NCBI GenBank assembly: GCA_011523825.1
Contig: WTFX01000009.1
Location: forward strand, 538,420 to 602,419
DNA: 64,000 nt
Direction: 5' to 3'
DNA from: Microthrixaceae bacterium
GTDB taxonomy: Bacteria; Actinomycetota; Acidimicrobiia; Acidimicrobiales; Poriferisodalaceae
Below the pieces are notes generated by a model. It was not told where the DNA came from and did no database searches. It saw only the letters and a program-made list of their open reading frames with translations. Shown here one piece after another: positions 1 through 7,691 of this stretch; the stretch's first letter is position 1, and every line of letters begins with the position of its first letter. The position numbers and the translations under genes were made by a program.

Positions 1-98
1 TGTCAGACCGGTTCGGCTACAGCTTCGAGATCGACGGCATCGGCCCGCAGGACCCTGACTGCGGATCGCCGACCCAGATGGCGATCTTCCGGCGATGA
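1..98 (+). CDS. hen1: 3' end of hen1, 3'-terminal RNA ribose 2'-O-methyltransferase (partial)
   Basis: Only the last 31 codons are inside the window, read in the frame starting at base 3 and ending at the TGA at 96-98. The tail reads DPDCGSPTQMAIFRR, which resembles the C-terminal end of bacterial Hen1 methyltransferases (a PTQMAxF-type ending). The gene lies 24 bp upstream of pnkp, its standard partner. Hen1 methylates the 2'-OH of the RNA 3' end before Pnkp seals it, so that a tRNA cut by a ribotoxin is repaired and made resistant to recutting. The call rests on a short tail plus context; the catalytic part is outside the window. Confidence 0.75.
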   Translation, partial: SDRFGYSFEIDGIGPQDPDCGSPTQMAIFRR

Positions 99-122
99 GC
101 CCGCTTCGATGAGATCAGTTCC

Positions 123-2660
123 ATGAGAACAGCACTCACCAGCATCAAGATCCCCGAACTCGGCCTCGTCGTGCTCTGTGGCGCATCGGGCTCCGGCAAG
201 TCGACATTTGCCCGTCGACACTTCGCTGAGACCGAGATCGTGTCGAGCGATCGATGCCGAGCCTTGGTCGGCGACGACGAGACGGACCAATCGGTGACGC
301 CTGCCGCCTTCGAGCTGCTCCACAAGATTGTCGACAAGCGTCTCGAGCTGGGACGCCTCACCGTCGTCGACGCCACCAGCGTCAAACCCGAGGACCGCAA
401 GTCGCTGATCGAGCTGGCGCGCCGAACCGACGTGCTTGCAACGGCGCTCGTGTTCGACCTTCCGCTGGCGCTGTGCTTGGAGCGAAACGGCGAACGCCGG
501 GATCGCACAACGCCCGAGCACGCAATCAGGCGCCAGCACGCAACGCTGCGCCGCACTGCCAAGCGCCTCCGCAAAGAGGGTTTTGCGCGGGTGTACACGA
601 TCGGGTCAGCGTCCGAGCTCGACTCGGTCGAGATCGTCCGCACCAAGCTCTGGAACGATCGTCGAGACGATGCCGGGCCGTTCGACATCATCGGCGATGT
701 CCACGGCTGTCACGCCGAGCTCGTGGAGCTGCTCGGCGAGCTGGGCTACGACACGTCGGCCGAGCCCATCGCTCATCCCGAGGGTCGCAAGGCGGTCTTT
801 CTGGGCGACCTTGTCGACCGCGGTCCCGGTGTGGCCGAGGTGCTGGAAGTGGCCATGTCGATGGTTGCCGCCGGCACCGCGCTGTGCATCCTCGGCAATC
901 ATGAGAACAAGCTGCGCCGCGCCCTCGCTGGGCGCAATGTCCAGCTGTCCCACGGGCTCGCCGAATCACTGGAACAGCTCGAAGCGCGCGGCCCCGAATT
1001 CTCTGAGCAGGTCGCCGGGTTCATCGACAGCTTGGTCAGCCACTACGTGCTCGACGGCGGCCGCCTCGTCGTGGCCCATGCAGGACTGTCCGAGCGGTAC
1101 CACGGGCGCTCATCGGGCCGCGTGCGCACGCTCGCGCTGTATGGCGATACCGACGGGGAGACCGATGAGTTCGGCCTGCCCGTGCGGTACGAGTGGGCCG
1201 CCGACTACCGGGGTGAGGCGGCTGTCGTGTATGGCCACACTCCGGTACCGGCGGCGGCCTGGGTCAACAACACCATCTGCCTGGACACGGGGGCGGTGTT
1301 CGGCGGTGAGCTGACCGCGCTGCGCTGGCCTGAACGGGAGCTGGTGTCTGTCGCCGCCGCGCGGGAGCACTATGCGCCGATCCGGCCTGCTGCGGACGAT
1401 GCGCCCCGGCACTCGACGCGTCACCTGAGCCTCGACGATGTCCTCGGCAAGCACCACGTCGACACCGGACTGATGGGGCGCGTCACCATCGACGCCGAGC
1501 GTTCGAGTGCCGCTCTGGAGGTCATGAGCCGGTTCGCCGTGGATCCTCGGTGGCTCGTGTATCTGCCGCCCACGATGGCGCCCGCTGCCGCCAGCAGGCG
1601 TGAGGATTTTCTGGAGCATCCGGATGAAGCGTTCTCGCTGTTCCGCGAGGCCGGCGTCAGCGATCTCATCTGCCAGGAGAAGCACATGGGTTCGCGGGCA
1701 GTGCTCATCGTCGCCCGCGACGCCGCCGCAGCGCAGTCGCGTTTCGGCATCACGAACGACGACGCAGGCGTCATCGTGACCCGCACGGGCAGACCGTTCT
1801 TCGGTGAGCCCGGTGCAGCCCGGATCCTCCTCGAGCGCCTGCGGGAGGCGGCCGAGGCGGCCGGCACCTGGGACCAGCTCGGCACCGACTGGCTCGTCGT
1901 GGATGCAGAGCTGCTCCCGTGGTCGGCGAAATCAGCGGGGCTAGTGCAGGACCTGTACGCCGCCGTCGGAGCAGCAGGCACCAGCGTGCTTGAGGCCGCT
2001 TCGCATCTGCTGTCCGGCGCTCGAGGCCGGGGCATCGAGCTGGATTCCCTCGCGCAGCGAACCCGCAAGCGCGCGGAACACGTCGAACAGTATGTCGATG
2101 CGTACCGGCGCTATTGCTGGCAGGTCGAAGGCGCCGAAGGGATCGAGATGGCGCCGTTCCAACTGCTTGCGGCCGAGGGCGAGGTGCTGGCTCGTCGCCC
2201 GCATAGCTGGCATCTCGAACAGATCGATGCGTGGATCTCGGCGAGTCCCGACGGATTTCGCCGGACAGATCGCCGCTCTGTCGATCTCGATTCCGATGCC
2301 TCCGTGACGCAGGCGACGGACTGGTGGCTGTCGATGACCGAGGCCGGCGGCGAAGGCATGGTCGTCAAGCCGTCGTCATCGATCGTTGGCTCCGGCGGCC
2401 ACATCGCGCTGCCAGGCGTCAAGTGCCGGGGACGCTCCTATCTCCGGATCATCTACGGGCCCGAGTATCTCGAACCGGTGAATCTCGAACGGCTTCGCGG
2501 CCGGTCGCTCGGCCGCAAGATGTCGCTGGCACGACGGGAATTCGCGCTTGGGATTGAGGCACTCGACCGGTTTGTCGCCAACGAGCACCTGTCCAGGGTT
2601 CACGAGTGCGTCTTCGGCGTGCTCGCGCTGGAGAGCGAGCCGGTCGACCCACGGCTGTAG
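123..2660 (+). CDS. pnkp: Polynucleotide kinase-phosphatase-ligase Pnkp (RNA repair)
   Basis: 845 aa, the usual length and three-part build of bacterial Pnkp. An N-terminal kinase has a P-loop GASGSGKST near residue 20. A central calcineurin-type phosphatase has DVHGCH, GDLVDRG, GNHEN and later VYGHTP, roughly residues 180-400. A C-terminal ligase-like adenylyltransferase has EKHMGSRA, with Lys520 as the predicted AMP-accepting lysine. The enzyme heals both ends of broken RNA and, with Hen1, seals them. It follows the hen1 tail by 24 bp and is probably co-transcribed. ATG 123 gives a normal N terminus; upstream GATGAGAT is a weak ribosome site. Nothing looks broken. Family assignment is secure; the RNA substrate in this organism is inferred. 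Confidence 0.95.
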   Translation: MRTALTSIKIPELGLVVLCGASGSGKSTFARRHFAETEIVSSDRCRALVGDDETDQSVTPAAFELLHKIVDKRLELGRLTVVDATSVKPEDRKSLIELARRTDVLATALVFDLPLALCLERNGERRDRTTPEHAIRRQHATLRRTAKRLRKEGFARVYTIGSASELDSVEIVRTKLWNDRRDDAGPFDIIGDVHGCHAELVELLGELGYDTSAEPIAHPEGRKAVFLGDLVDRGPGVAEVLEVAMSMVAAGTALCILGNHENKLRRALAGRNVQLSHGLAESLEQLEARGPEFSEQVAGFIDSLVSHYVLDGGRLVVAHAGLSERYHGRSSGRVRTLALYGDTDGETDEFGLPVRYEWAADYRGEAAVVYGHTPVPAAAWVNNTICLDTGAVFGGELTALRWPERELVSVAAAREHYAPIRPAADDAPRHSTRHLSLDDVLGKHHVDTGLMGRVTIDAERSSAALEVMSRFAVDPRWLVYLPPTMAPAAASRREDFLEHPDEAFSLFREAGVSDLICQEKHMGSRAVLIVARDAAAAQSRFGITNDDAGVIVTRTGRPFFGEPGAARILLERLREAAEAAGTWDQLGTDWLVVDAELLPWSAKSAGLVQDLYAAVGAAGTSVLEAASHLLSGARGRGIELDSLAQRTRKRAEHVEQYVDAYRRYCWQVEGAEGIEMAPFQLLAAEGEVLARRPHSWHLEQIDAWISASPDGFRRTDRRSVDLDSDASVTQATDWWLSMTEAGGEGMVVKPSSSIVGSGGHIALPGVKCRGRSYLRIIYGPEYLEPVNLERLRGRSLGRKMSLARREFALGIEALDRFVANEHLSRVHECVFGVLALESEPVDPRL

Positions 2661-2702
2661 CCCGGCTCAGGCGCTGCAAGCGCTGGGTGTGCCGGCCTGC
2701 GG

Positions 2703-2708
2703 TAGCGT
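2703..2708 (+). promoter_or_regulatory. Candidate -10 element (TAGCGT) for the CMD-family gene
   Basis: TAGCGT lies 35 bp upstream of ATG 2744, leaving a leader of about 28 nt that contains a strong GAGGGG ribosome site at 2733-2738. No convincing -35 element is visible, as is common in high-GC actinobacteria. Confidence 0.35.
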
Positions 2709-2743
2709 CGTTTCCAGCGAGCCACGGCCGTCGAGGGGGAGTC

Positions 2744-3340
2744 ATGGCAAACAAGCACGGCTACTTGCCGAAGGTGACCGAGCTGGACGACAAGCAGCAA
2801 CGTCGCTTGGACACGTGGTATGCGAAGGCCTACACCGACGACAACCTGTTCCGCACGCTCGCCGCCGATGAGACCACCATCGACCTGTTCCTCGGCTGGG
2901 TCGGTGCTGTGTACGGCGGCCATCCCGACGAGGACGCCGGTGCGCTCGACCGGCACATGATCGAGCTGTGCCGCATCCGGATGGCCAACCGGAACGAGTG
3001 CTTCCACTGAAGCCTCGTGCGCAGCGCATCGTTGGTGCGCACCGGACTGACCGACGAAGTCGTGGCCCAGCTCACCGACTACGAGGCATCGGACTTGCCC
3101 GAGGCGTGGAAGGCGGCGCTCGCCCTGTGCGACCGGCTCTCGGGCTACGAGCACAAGGGCGTGATCCCGCCCGAGCTGTACGAGCGGCTTGCGGATCACT
3201 TCAACGAGCAACAGATCTTGCGCCTGGGCGCATTGCTCGCGTCGGCAAGCGGGTGGCACCGGATGATCGAGGCATTCGGCATCCGGCCCGATCACTACCA
3301 GGCCGAACAATCTGCCCCTTGGGCCGCAGCAGCGGGTTGA
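2744..3340 (+). CDS. Carboxymuconolactone decarboxylase/AhpD-fold protein, candidate selenoprotein (in-frame TGA at codon 89)
   Basis: Conventional reading gives two pieces: 88 codons from ATG 2744 ending in NECFH, and a second part opening at GTG 3017. Both are in the same frame, separated only by TGA 3008-3010. Read through, the protein is 198 aa and resembles CMD/AhpD-like proteins over its whole length (ELCRIRMANRNECFH, then SLVRSASLVRTGL). In that family a CxxC pair follows the ELxRIRxA helix. Here it reads Cys86-Phe-His-TGA89, so the TGA sits at the second redox cysteine, as in known CxxU selenoproteins. A hairpin follows directly. The ribosome site GAGGGG is well placed, and the next gene starts on the true stop. 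Alternatives are a nonsense mutation or a sequencing error; recoding fits best because of the exact position. No Sec machinery is visible in the window. Confidence 0.8.
3014..3045 (+). promoter_or_regulatory. SECIS-like hairpin directly after the in-frame TGA
   Basis: Seven consecutive pairs join 3017-3023 (GTGCGCA) with 3036-3042 (TGCGCAC). Beyond one G-G mismatch (3024/3035) come C3025-G3034 and G3026-T3033, leaving the loop CATCGT at 3027-3032. Below a C-C mismatch (3016/3043), 3014-3015 can pair with 3044-3045. The apical loop opens about 16 nt after the TGA, and a G sits at its base. This matches the general description of bacterial SECIS elements (hairpin inside the coding region just downstream of UGA, loop G). 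The pairing is read directly; SelB binding is inference. Confidence 0.55.
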
Positions 3341-4179
3341 GCCTGGGCACCGAGCCACTGTCGCCGGGCGACCGGCTCGCAGATGTCGTCGAGTTCTTCG
3401 GCCTGCAGGCCACCGACGACGAGTTGCGCTGGCACCTGCCCATCTCGCCGAACGTCGCCAACTATCTCGGTGTGATGCACGGCGGCTGCGCCCTTGCCGC
3501 TGTCACAGCGGCCGCCGAGACATGGAGCGAGCGGCCACTCGCGGCAGCTTCGGCGCAGTTCATGGCCCGTGTCCCGCTCGGCGGCAGCGCTGAGATCACC
3601 TTCGATATCGGTTCGGCCGGCAAGCGAATGACGCAGGTGCTCGCACAGGTCACCGATGCAGCCGACGGCCGTGTGCTGATGCGAGCGCTGCTGGCACTTG
3701 GCGGTCGCCGGCTCGGCATCGACCAGGACTGGGGACAGCCGCCCGACGTTCCGGGGCCAGATGAATGGCAACGCCGTACTGTGCCGGACAACGCCGTTGC
3801 GTCGTTCAGCACCGACGCCGACATCCGGTTCGGTCCGCACAGCGCTGGTGATCGGCGGATCCTCTGCTGGGCGCGGCTCGCCGGCACGCTGGCCTCCACG
3901 CGCCAGGGCCTGATAGCGCTGGCAGACACGCTCGCAACGGGGATGCACCGCAGCCTTGGCCTGAAGTGGCGTGGCGGCAGCATCGACAACACCGTGCGCA
4001 TCGCTGGCGACGCCGACTGCGAGTGGGTCCTGCTTGATATCGAGACCGACGGGTTCCACAACGCTGTCGGCCACGGCGTCGTGCGGATCTACACGCCCGA
4101 CGGCGGGTTGCTGGCCACCGGGAACCAGTCGTTCGCCGTGGCGCGGGTGTCCGGGCCGGTAGAGGGCTTCCGGCCGTAG
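3337..4179 (+). CDS. Acyl-CoA thioesterase-like protein, double hotdog (copy 1)
   Basis: 280 aa. The first half carries a hotdog signature (VMHGGCALAAVTAAAE, then AAASAQFMARVPLGG); the second half repeats a related fold, as in TesB-like/4HBT_3 proteins that combine two hotdogs in one chain. Such enzymes hydrolyse acyl-CoA thioesters; the chain specificity cannot be read. The start is uncertain: TTG 3337 overlaps the stop of the preceding gene (TTGA), implying translational coupling, and the open frame continues upstream without another good start. The next gene is a close paralogue, so the pair arose by tandem duplication. Coupling to the CMD-fold gene suggests a shared acyl or peroxide-linked substrate (inference). 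Confidence 0.7.
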   Translation: MSLGTEPLSPGDRLADVVEFFGLQATDDELRWHLPISPNVANYLGVMHGGCALAAVTAAAETWSERPLAAASAQFMARVPLGGSAEITFDIGSAGKRMTQVLAQVTDAADGRVLMRALLALGGRRLGIDQDWGQPPDVPGPDEWQRRTVPDNAVASFSTDADIRFGPHSAGDRRILCWARLAGTLASTRQGLIALADTLATGMHRSLGLKWRGGSIDNTVRIAGDADCEWVLLDIETDGFHNAVGHGVVRIYTPDGGLLATGNQSFAVARVSGPVEGFRP

Positions 4180-4186
4180 TCAGCAC

Positions 4187-4192
4187 TAGCTT
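4187..4192 (+). promoter_or_regulatory. -10 element TAGCTT, leaderless start at 4201
   Basis: TAGCTT ends 8 nt before GTG 4201 and no Shine-Dalgarno fits in between. The spacing places the transcription start on or next to the start codon. No -35 element is recognisable. Confidence 0.45.
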
Positions 4193-4200
4193 TCGGCTGC

Positions 4201-5052
4201 GTGAGCGCCGAGGCTGCCACCAGCGACGCTGCGCCGCAGGATCCGCACGTCGGCGAGGTGATCGAGTTCTTCGGCCTCCAGTCGACGCCCGAAGAACTGC
4301 GCTGGCTGCTGCCGGTCACCTACGACGTGGCGGGCGCCACCGGCACGCTGCATGGCGGGTGCGCGCTCGCGTCCGCCGTGGCGGCCCTGGAGAGCGTCAC
4401 GGGCCGGCCGATGGCTGCTGCGTCGGCCCAATACTTGGCGCGGCTGCCGGTCGGGGGCTGCGCAGCCATCGCCCTCGACATCGGCGCCAGCGGCAACCGC
4501 ATGACCCAGGCATCCGCTGAGATCACCGACTCCGCCGATGGCCGCGTCATTCTGCGTGCGCTCGTCTCGCTCGGCGGCCGGCAGCTCGGAATCGACCAGA
4601 CATGGACGACCGCCCCGAACGTGCCGTCGCCGGAGTCATGCGAGCTCCGCGGCCCGACGTCGATCGAGGGTCGCTCGTTCACCGACCACGCAGACATCCG
4701 GCTCGCTGGGCAGCAGCCGGGTGAGCGCCATGTGCGGTACTGGGCGCGACTCGACGGCACGCTCGCATCGACCGGACCGGGCTTGACGGCGCTGGCCGAC
4801 CTGCTGCCGAGCGGGATGCGTGTCAGCCTCGATGCCGGATTCAGGGGGTCCAGCCTCGACAACACGGTGCGGATCTCTGGCGAGGCCGAGAGCGAGTGGG
4901 TGCTCTTGGACATCGAGTCGGACGCTGTCCACAACGCGATCGGCAACGGCATCGTTCGCATCTATGCGTCCGACGGGGGACTGCTGGCGACCGGAACCCA
5001 ATCGTTCGCGATCACCCGCATCACGGGTCCGCTGGGCTCGCCGCAGCAATGA
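4201..5052 (+). CDS. Acyl-CoA thioesterase-like protein, double hotdog (copy 2)
   Basis: 283 aa from GTG 4201. It is clearly homologous along its whole length to the gene before it: both share GEVIEFFGLQ/ADVVEFFGLQ, LHGGCALA/MHGGCALA, the stretch around SGNRMTQASAEI/AGKRMTQVLAQV, and the SLDNTVRI/SIDNTVRI block in the second half. Membership in the TesB-like/4HBT_3 acyl-CoA thioesterase group is inferred from these motifs. The gene appears to have its own promoter (TAGCTT 4187-4192) and a leaderless GTG start. Its stop overlaps the menA start by four bases (ATGA), so it leads a short operon with menA. The substrate is unknown. Confidence 0.75.
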   Translation: MSAEAATSDAAPQDPHVGEVIEFFGLQSTPEELRWLLPVTYDVAGATGTLHGGCALASAVAALESVTGRPMAAASAQYLARLPVGGCAAIALDIGASGNRMTQASAEITDSADGRVILRALVSLGGRQLGIDQTWTTAPNVPSPESCELRGPTSIEGRSFTDHADIRLAGQQPGERHVRYWARLDGTLASTGPGLTALADLLPSGMRVSLDAGFRGSSLDNTVRISGEAESEWVLLDIESDAVHNAIGNGIVRIYASDGGLLATGTQSFAITRITGPLGSPQQ

Positions 5053-5927
5053 CGGGTGTGCGCACGTGGCTGGCCGGAGCACGGCCTCGCACCTGGCCGG
5101 CGTCGCTGGTGCCGCCGTTCGTGGGCACGGCGGCGTCTGACGCCGCGGCTGACGGCGGCATCGTGTGGTGGCGTGCCGCCTTTGCGCTGATCGTGTCGTT
5201 GTGCATCCAGATTGCTGTCAACTACGCCAACGACTACAGCGACGGAGTGCGCGGCACCGACGTGGCCCGGGTGGGCCCGCAGCGCTTGGTGGCCTCGGGA
5301 GCGGCGTCCCCGACCGCAGTGCGGAATGCGGCGTTCGCAGCCTTCGGGGCGGCTGCCGCGTTCGGCCTCGTGGTGGCCGCGGCGGTGTCGTGGTGGCTCG
5401 TCGTAGCCGGCGGGGCGTCGATGCTCGCAGCGTGGTACTACACCGGCGGTCGGCGTCCATACGGCTACCGGGGTCTCGGCGAGCTGTTCGTGTTCATCTT
5501 CTTCGGTCTGGTGGCGACGGCCGGATCGGCGTTCGTGCAGGACGCCCGCCTCACCATGCTGGGCATCGCTGCGTCGGTCCCGGTGGGGCTGGGGTCAGTG
5601 GCACTGCTCATCTCGAACAATCTGCGCGACCTGCCGACCGACGCGCAGGCAGGCAAGCGCACGCTGGCGGTGCGGCTGGGTGATGGACCCACCCGCGCGA
5701 TGTACGCAGTGGTAGTGGTGCTGATGGTGTTCTCGCCGATGTATCTGTCGCTGCTGCGGCCCTGGACGATGCTGGGGCTCGCGGCCGTCGCGTTCGCCGT
5801 CGCGCCCGTGCGCATGGTGGTCAGCGGAGCCAGCGGCGCGGCGCTGGTGACCGTGCTCGCAGCGACTGGGCGTCTGCAGCTCGTCGTGGGCGCGCTGCTG
5901 ACCGTGGGCTTGGCGCTAGGGCCATGA
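5049..5927 (+). CDS. menA: 1,4-dihydroxy-2-naphthoate polyprenyltransferase MenA
   Basis: 292 aa integral membrane protein of the UbiA family. The prenyl-diphosphate-binding motif is NYANDYSDGVRGTD and the second Asp motif NNLRDLPTDAQAGK, followed by LAVRLG, which is the MenA pattern. Around eight hydrophobic segments surround them. MenA attaches the isoprenoid tail to DHNA to give demethylmenaquinone at the membrane. The methyltransferase for the next step lies 0.5 kb downstream on the other strand, so the last two menaquinone steps are neighbours. ATG 5049 overlaps the previous stop (ATGA), which supports this start over longer versions of the frame. Confidence 0.92.
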   Translation: MTGVRTWLAGARPRTWPASLVPPFVGTAASDAAADGGIVWWRAAFALIVSLCIQIAVNYANDYSDGVRGTDVARVGPQRLVASGAASPTAVRNAAFAAFGAAAAFGLVVAAAVSWWLVVAGGASMLAAWYYTGGRRPYGYRGLGELFVFIFFGLVATAGSAFVQDARLTMLGIAASVPVGLGSVALLISNNLRDLPTDAQAGKRTLAVRLGDGPTRAMYAVVVVLMVFSPMYLSLLRPWTMLGLAAVAFAVAPVRMVVSGASGAALVTVLAATGRLQLVVGALLTVGLALGP

Positions 5928-5988
5928 TGTCGGCCACATGCCTGCGGCGACCCGTGGCCTTGCCCGTGCAATGGGCAAGGATGTCGCG

Positions 5989-6492
5989 ATGAGCGCAGAA
6001 GCAAGTTCGGGGGCAGTGCTGGATCATCTCGCCGCGCTGGGCGTGGCGTACGAGGTGGTGGAGTGCGACCCCGAATTCGCCGACACGGCGCAATTCTGCG
6101 AGCGCTACGGCTTTTCGATGGATGCGTCGGCGAATGCCATCTGCGTGGTGGGCAAGTCGGCCGAGCGGCCGATGGCGTGCTGTGTGGTGCTGGCATCGAC
6201 ACGGCTCGATGTGAACGGTGTCGTGCGGCGGCGGCTGGGCACGCGCAAAGCATCCTTCGCCGATGCCGACGAGACCATTGCACGCACCGGGATGATGATC
6301 GGCGGCGTGACACCGTTCGGGCTTCCCGCAGACATCCCGGTCTGGATCGACAGCCGGGTGATGGACTGCACCGAAGTCATCGTGGGCGGCGGCTCCCGGG
6401 ACTGCAAGATCCTGTGCCCGCCGGCCTCGCTCGCCGAGCTCCCCGCAGCCGAGATCGTCACCGATCTGGCCAGGACGATCTCGTCGCCGTGA
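5989..6492 (+). CDS. YbaK/EbsC-family aminoacyl-tRNA deacylase
   Basis: 167 aa. The sequence ANAICVVGKSA, then RRRLGTRKASFADADE and IGGVTPFGLP, matches the YbaK/ProX editing fold, in which the conserved lysine near VGK and the GGVTPFG loop line the active site. Such free-standing proteins hydrolyse mischarged tRNA, for example Cys-tRNAPro. ATG 5989 is preferred because AAGGA lies just upstream; in-frame ATGs at 5938 and 5971 would only add low-complexity residues. The 3' end overlaps the convergent ubiE gene by 35 bp. The exact tRNA substrate cannot be read from sequence. Confidence 0.8.
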   Translation: MSAEASSGAVLDHLAALGVAYEVVECDPEFADTAQFCERYGFSMDASANAICVVGKSAERPMACCVVLASTRLDVNGVVRRRLGTRKASFADADETIARTGMMIGGVTPFGLPADIPVWIDSRVMDCTEVIVGGGSRDCKILCPPASLAELPAAEIVTDLARTISSP

Positions 6493-7177
6493 TGAGCTGG
6501 GCGATGCCGCCGCTCAGCAGTTTCCTATCGACGGCGCGGAATCCGGCATCTGCGAGCTGGGCCAGCAGTACCGGCGCATCCGGCAGGTACGTCACCGACT
6601 CGGGCAGGTACCGGTAGGCAGCTCTGCTGGAGAGCAGGCTGCCGACCGCCGGCACAACCTTGCCGAAGTACATCTGGTGACCGGCCCGCAGCAGCGGGTT
6701 GGCCGGCTCGGAGACCTCGAGCAGTGCGATCCGGGCACCAGGCCGGAGCACCCGGGCCAACTCCGCGAAGAACGGTTCGAGGCTCGTGAAGTTCCGCAGG
6801 GCGAAACCACATGTCGCGCCGTCGAGCGATGCGTCGCGCACGCCGAGCCTGAGCGCATCTGAACGAACCAAAGGAGCCTGGGTAGTGGCGGCCGCGAGCA
6901 TGCCTGCGGAGAAGTCGACGCCCACGGGCCGCAGGCCTGCCGATTCGAGCTCATTGCACAGGTCGCCGGTGCCGCAGGCCACGTCGATCACGGTTTCGCC
7001 GGGAGTCAGGCCGAGGGCCGCCACGGCGCGGCGACGCCAGCGAGTGTCGAGGCGGAACGTCAGCAGCCGGTTCAGCAGGTCGTAGCGAGGTGCGATCTCG
7101 TCGAACATCTCTTCGACGGCCTGGGCTTTGTCCTGCGGGTGCGGCAGCCCGGGCGCGCGCCGCCGGGGAGACTTCAC
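6458..7177 (-). CDS. ubiE: Demethylmenaquinone methyltransferase (UbiE/MenG)
   Basis: 239 aa SAM-dependent methyltransferase. VEEMFDEIAPRYDLLNRLLT near the N terminus, the SAM motif VIDVACGTGDL, GVDFSAGML and FALRNFTSLEPFFAEL are diagnostic of UbiE/MenG. It methylates demethylmenaquinone to menaquinone, the step after MenA. GTG 7177 is chosen because it overlaps the stop of the upstream membrane-protein gene (GTGA), implying coupling. The open frame extends upstream into that gene but lacks family similarity there. The 3' end overlaps the YbaK-type gene by 35 bp on the opposite strand. Confidence 0.92.
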   Translation of the reverse strand: MKSPRRRAPGLPHPQDKAQAVEEMFDEIAPRYDLLNRLLTFRLDTRWRRRAVAALGLTPGETVIDVACGTGDLCNELESAGLRPVGVDFSAGMLAAATTQAPLVRSDALRLGVRDASLDGATCGFALRNFTSLEPFFAELARVLRPGARIALLEVSEPANPLLRAGHQMYFGKVVPAVGSLLSSRAAYRYLPESVTYLPDAPVLLAQLADAGFRAVDRKLLSGGIAQLITATRSSWPDR

Positions 7178-7620
7178 GTGAACCAGACGCGGCGGTGATT
7201 GCGGCTCATCGGGTGAAACAGCAGCACCAGCAGCAGTCCACGGAACATGAGGCGCAGAATGACGCCCAGCTCGAAGCTCGCGCGGGCGCCCCACCACAGC
7301 GTCGCGATGGCCGCGTAGATCGCCGCGCCGGAGCACAGCCAATGGCCCCAGCGACGCTCATTGGCGGTGCCGGCCCCTCCCGCCACGAACGCGCCAATGA
7401 GCAGGACGGTGACGGCCGGCGGAATGATGCTGTCGCCCAGATCGGCTGCTGTGCGATCGCTGGCGAACAGCGACACGATGCCCTCGAACGTGTCGCGCGC
7501 GAGTTGCGACTCAACGCGGGTTCCGGACAGCAGCAGCAGCGCTGCGAAGAAATAGCAGAGCAGCACTGCGCTGTAGAGCGTCTGCGGCTGGCTGCGATTG
7601 AGCCACGTGATCCGGTTCAC
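7174..7620 (-). CDS. Small four-helix membrane protein, unknown function
   Basis: 148 aa from GTG 7620. Four hydrophobic segments are visible (around SAVLLCYFFAALLLLSG, AVTVLLIGAFVAGG, GAAIYAAIATLWWG and LRLMFRGLLLVLLF), joined by short charged loops. No motif ties it to a known family. It sits directly upstream of ubiE with a four-base overlap, so the two are probably translated together; a link to menaquinone or the membrane is only a guess. The start is not certain because the frame remains open for 12 more codons upstream. Confidence 0.55.
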   Translation of the reverse strand: MNRITWLNRSQPQTLYSAVLLCYFFAALLLLSGTRVESQLARDTFEGIVSLFASDRTAADLGDSIIPPAVTVLLIGAFVAGGAGTANERRWGHWLCSGAAIYAAIATLWWGARASFELGVILRLMFRGLLLVLLFHPMSRNHRRVWFT

Positions 7621-7678
7621 CGCGCAAGTGTGGCACCTGCACCTGGACGATCCCATCCAGGAGGCCGACGGGCAGCGT

Positions 7679-7684
7679 TAGCCT
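7679..7684 (+). promoter_or_regulatory. -10 element TAGCCT, leaderless start at 7692
   Basis: TAGCCT ends 7 nt before GTG 7692 with no ribosome-binding sequence between them, so the mRNA of the mshD-like gene is probably leaderless. Confidence 0.45.
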
Positions 7685-7691
7685 GCCCCCG

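Noticed and set aside
2744-3010. Annotating the CMD gene as a truncated pseudogene
   Set aside because: Both halves keep frame, family similarity and start signals, and the stop replaces precisely the redox cysteine. Recoding explains more, although a read error stays possible.
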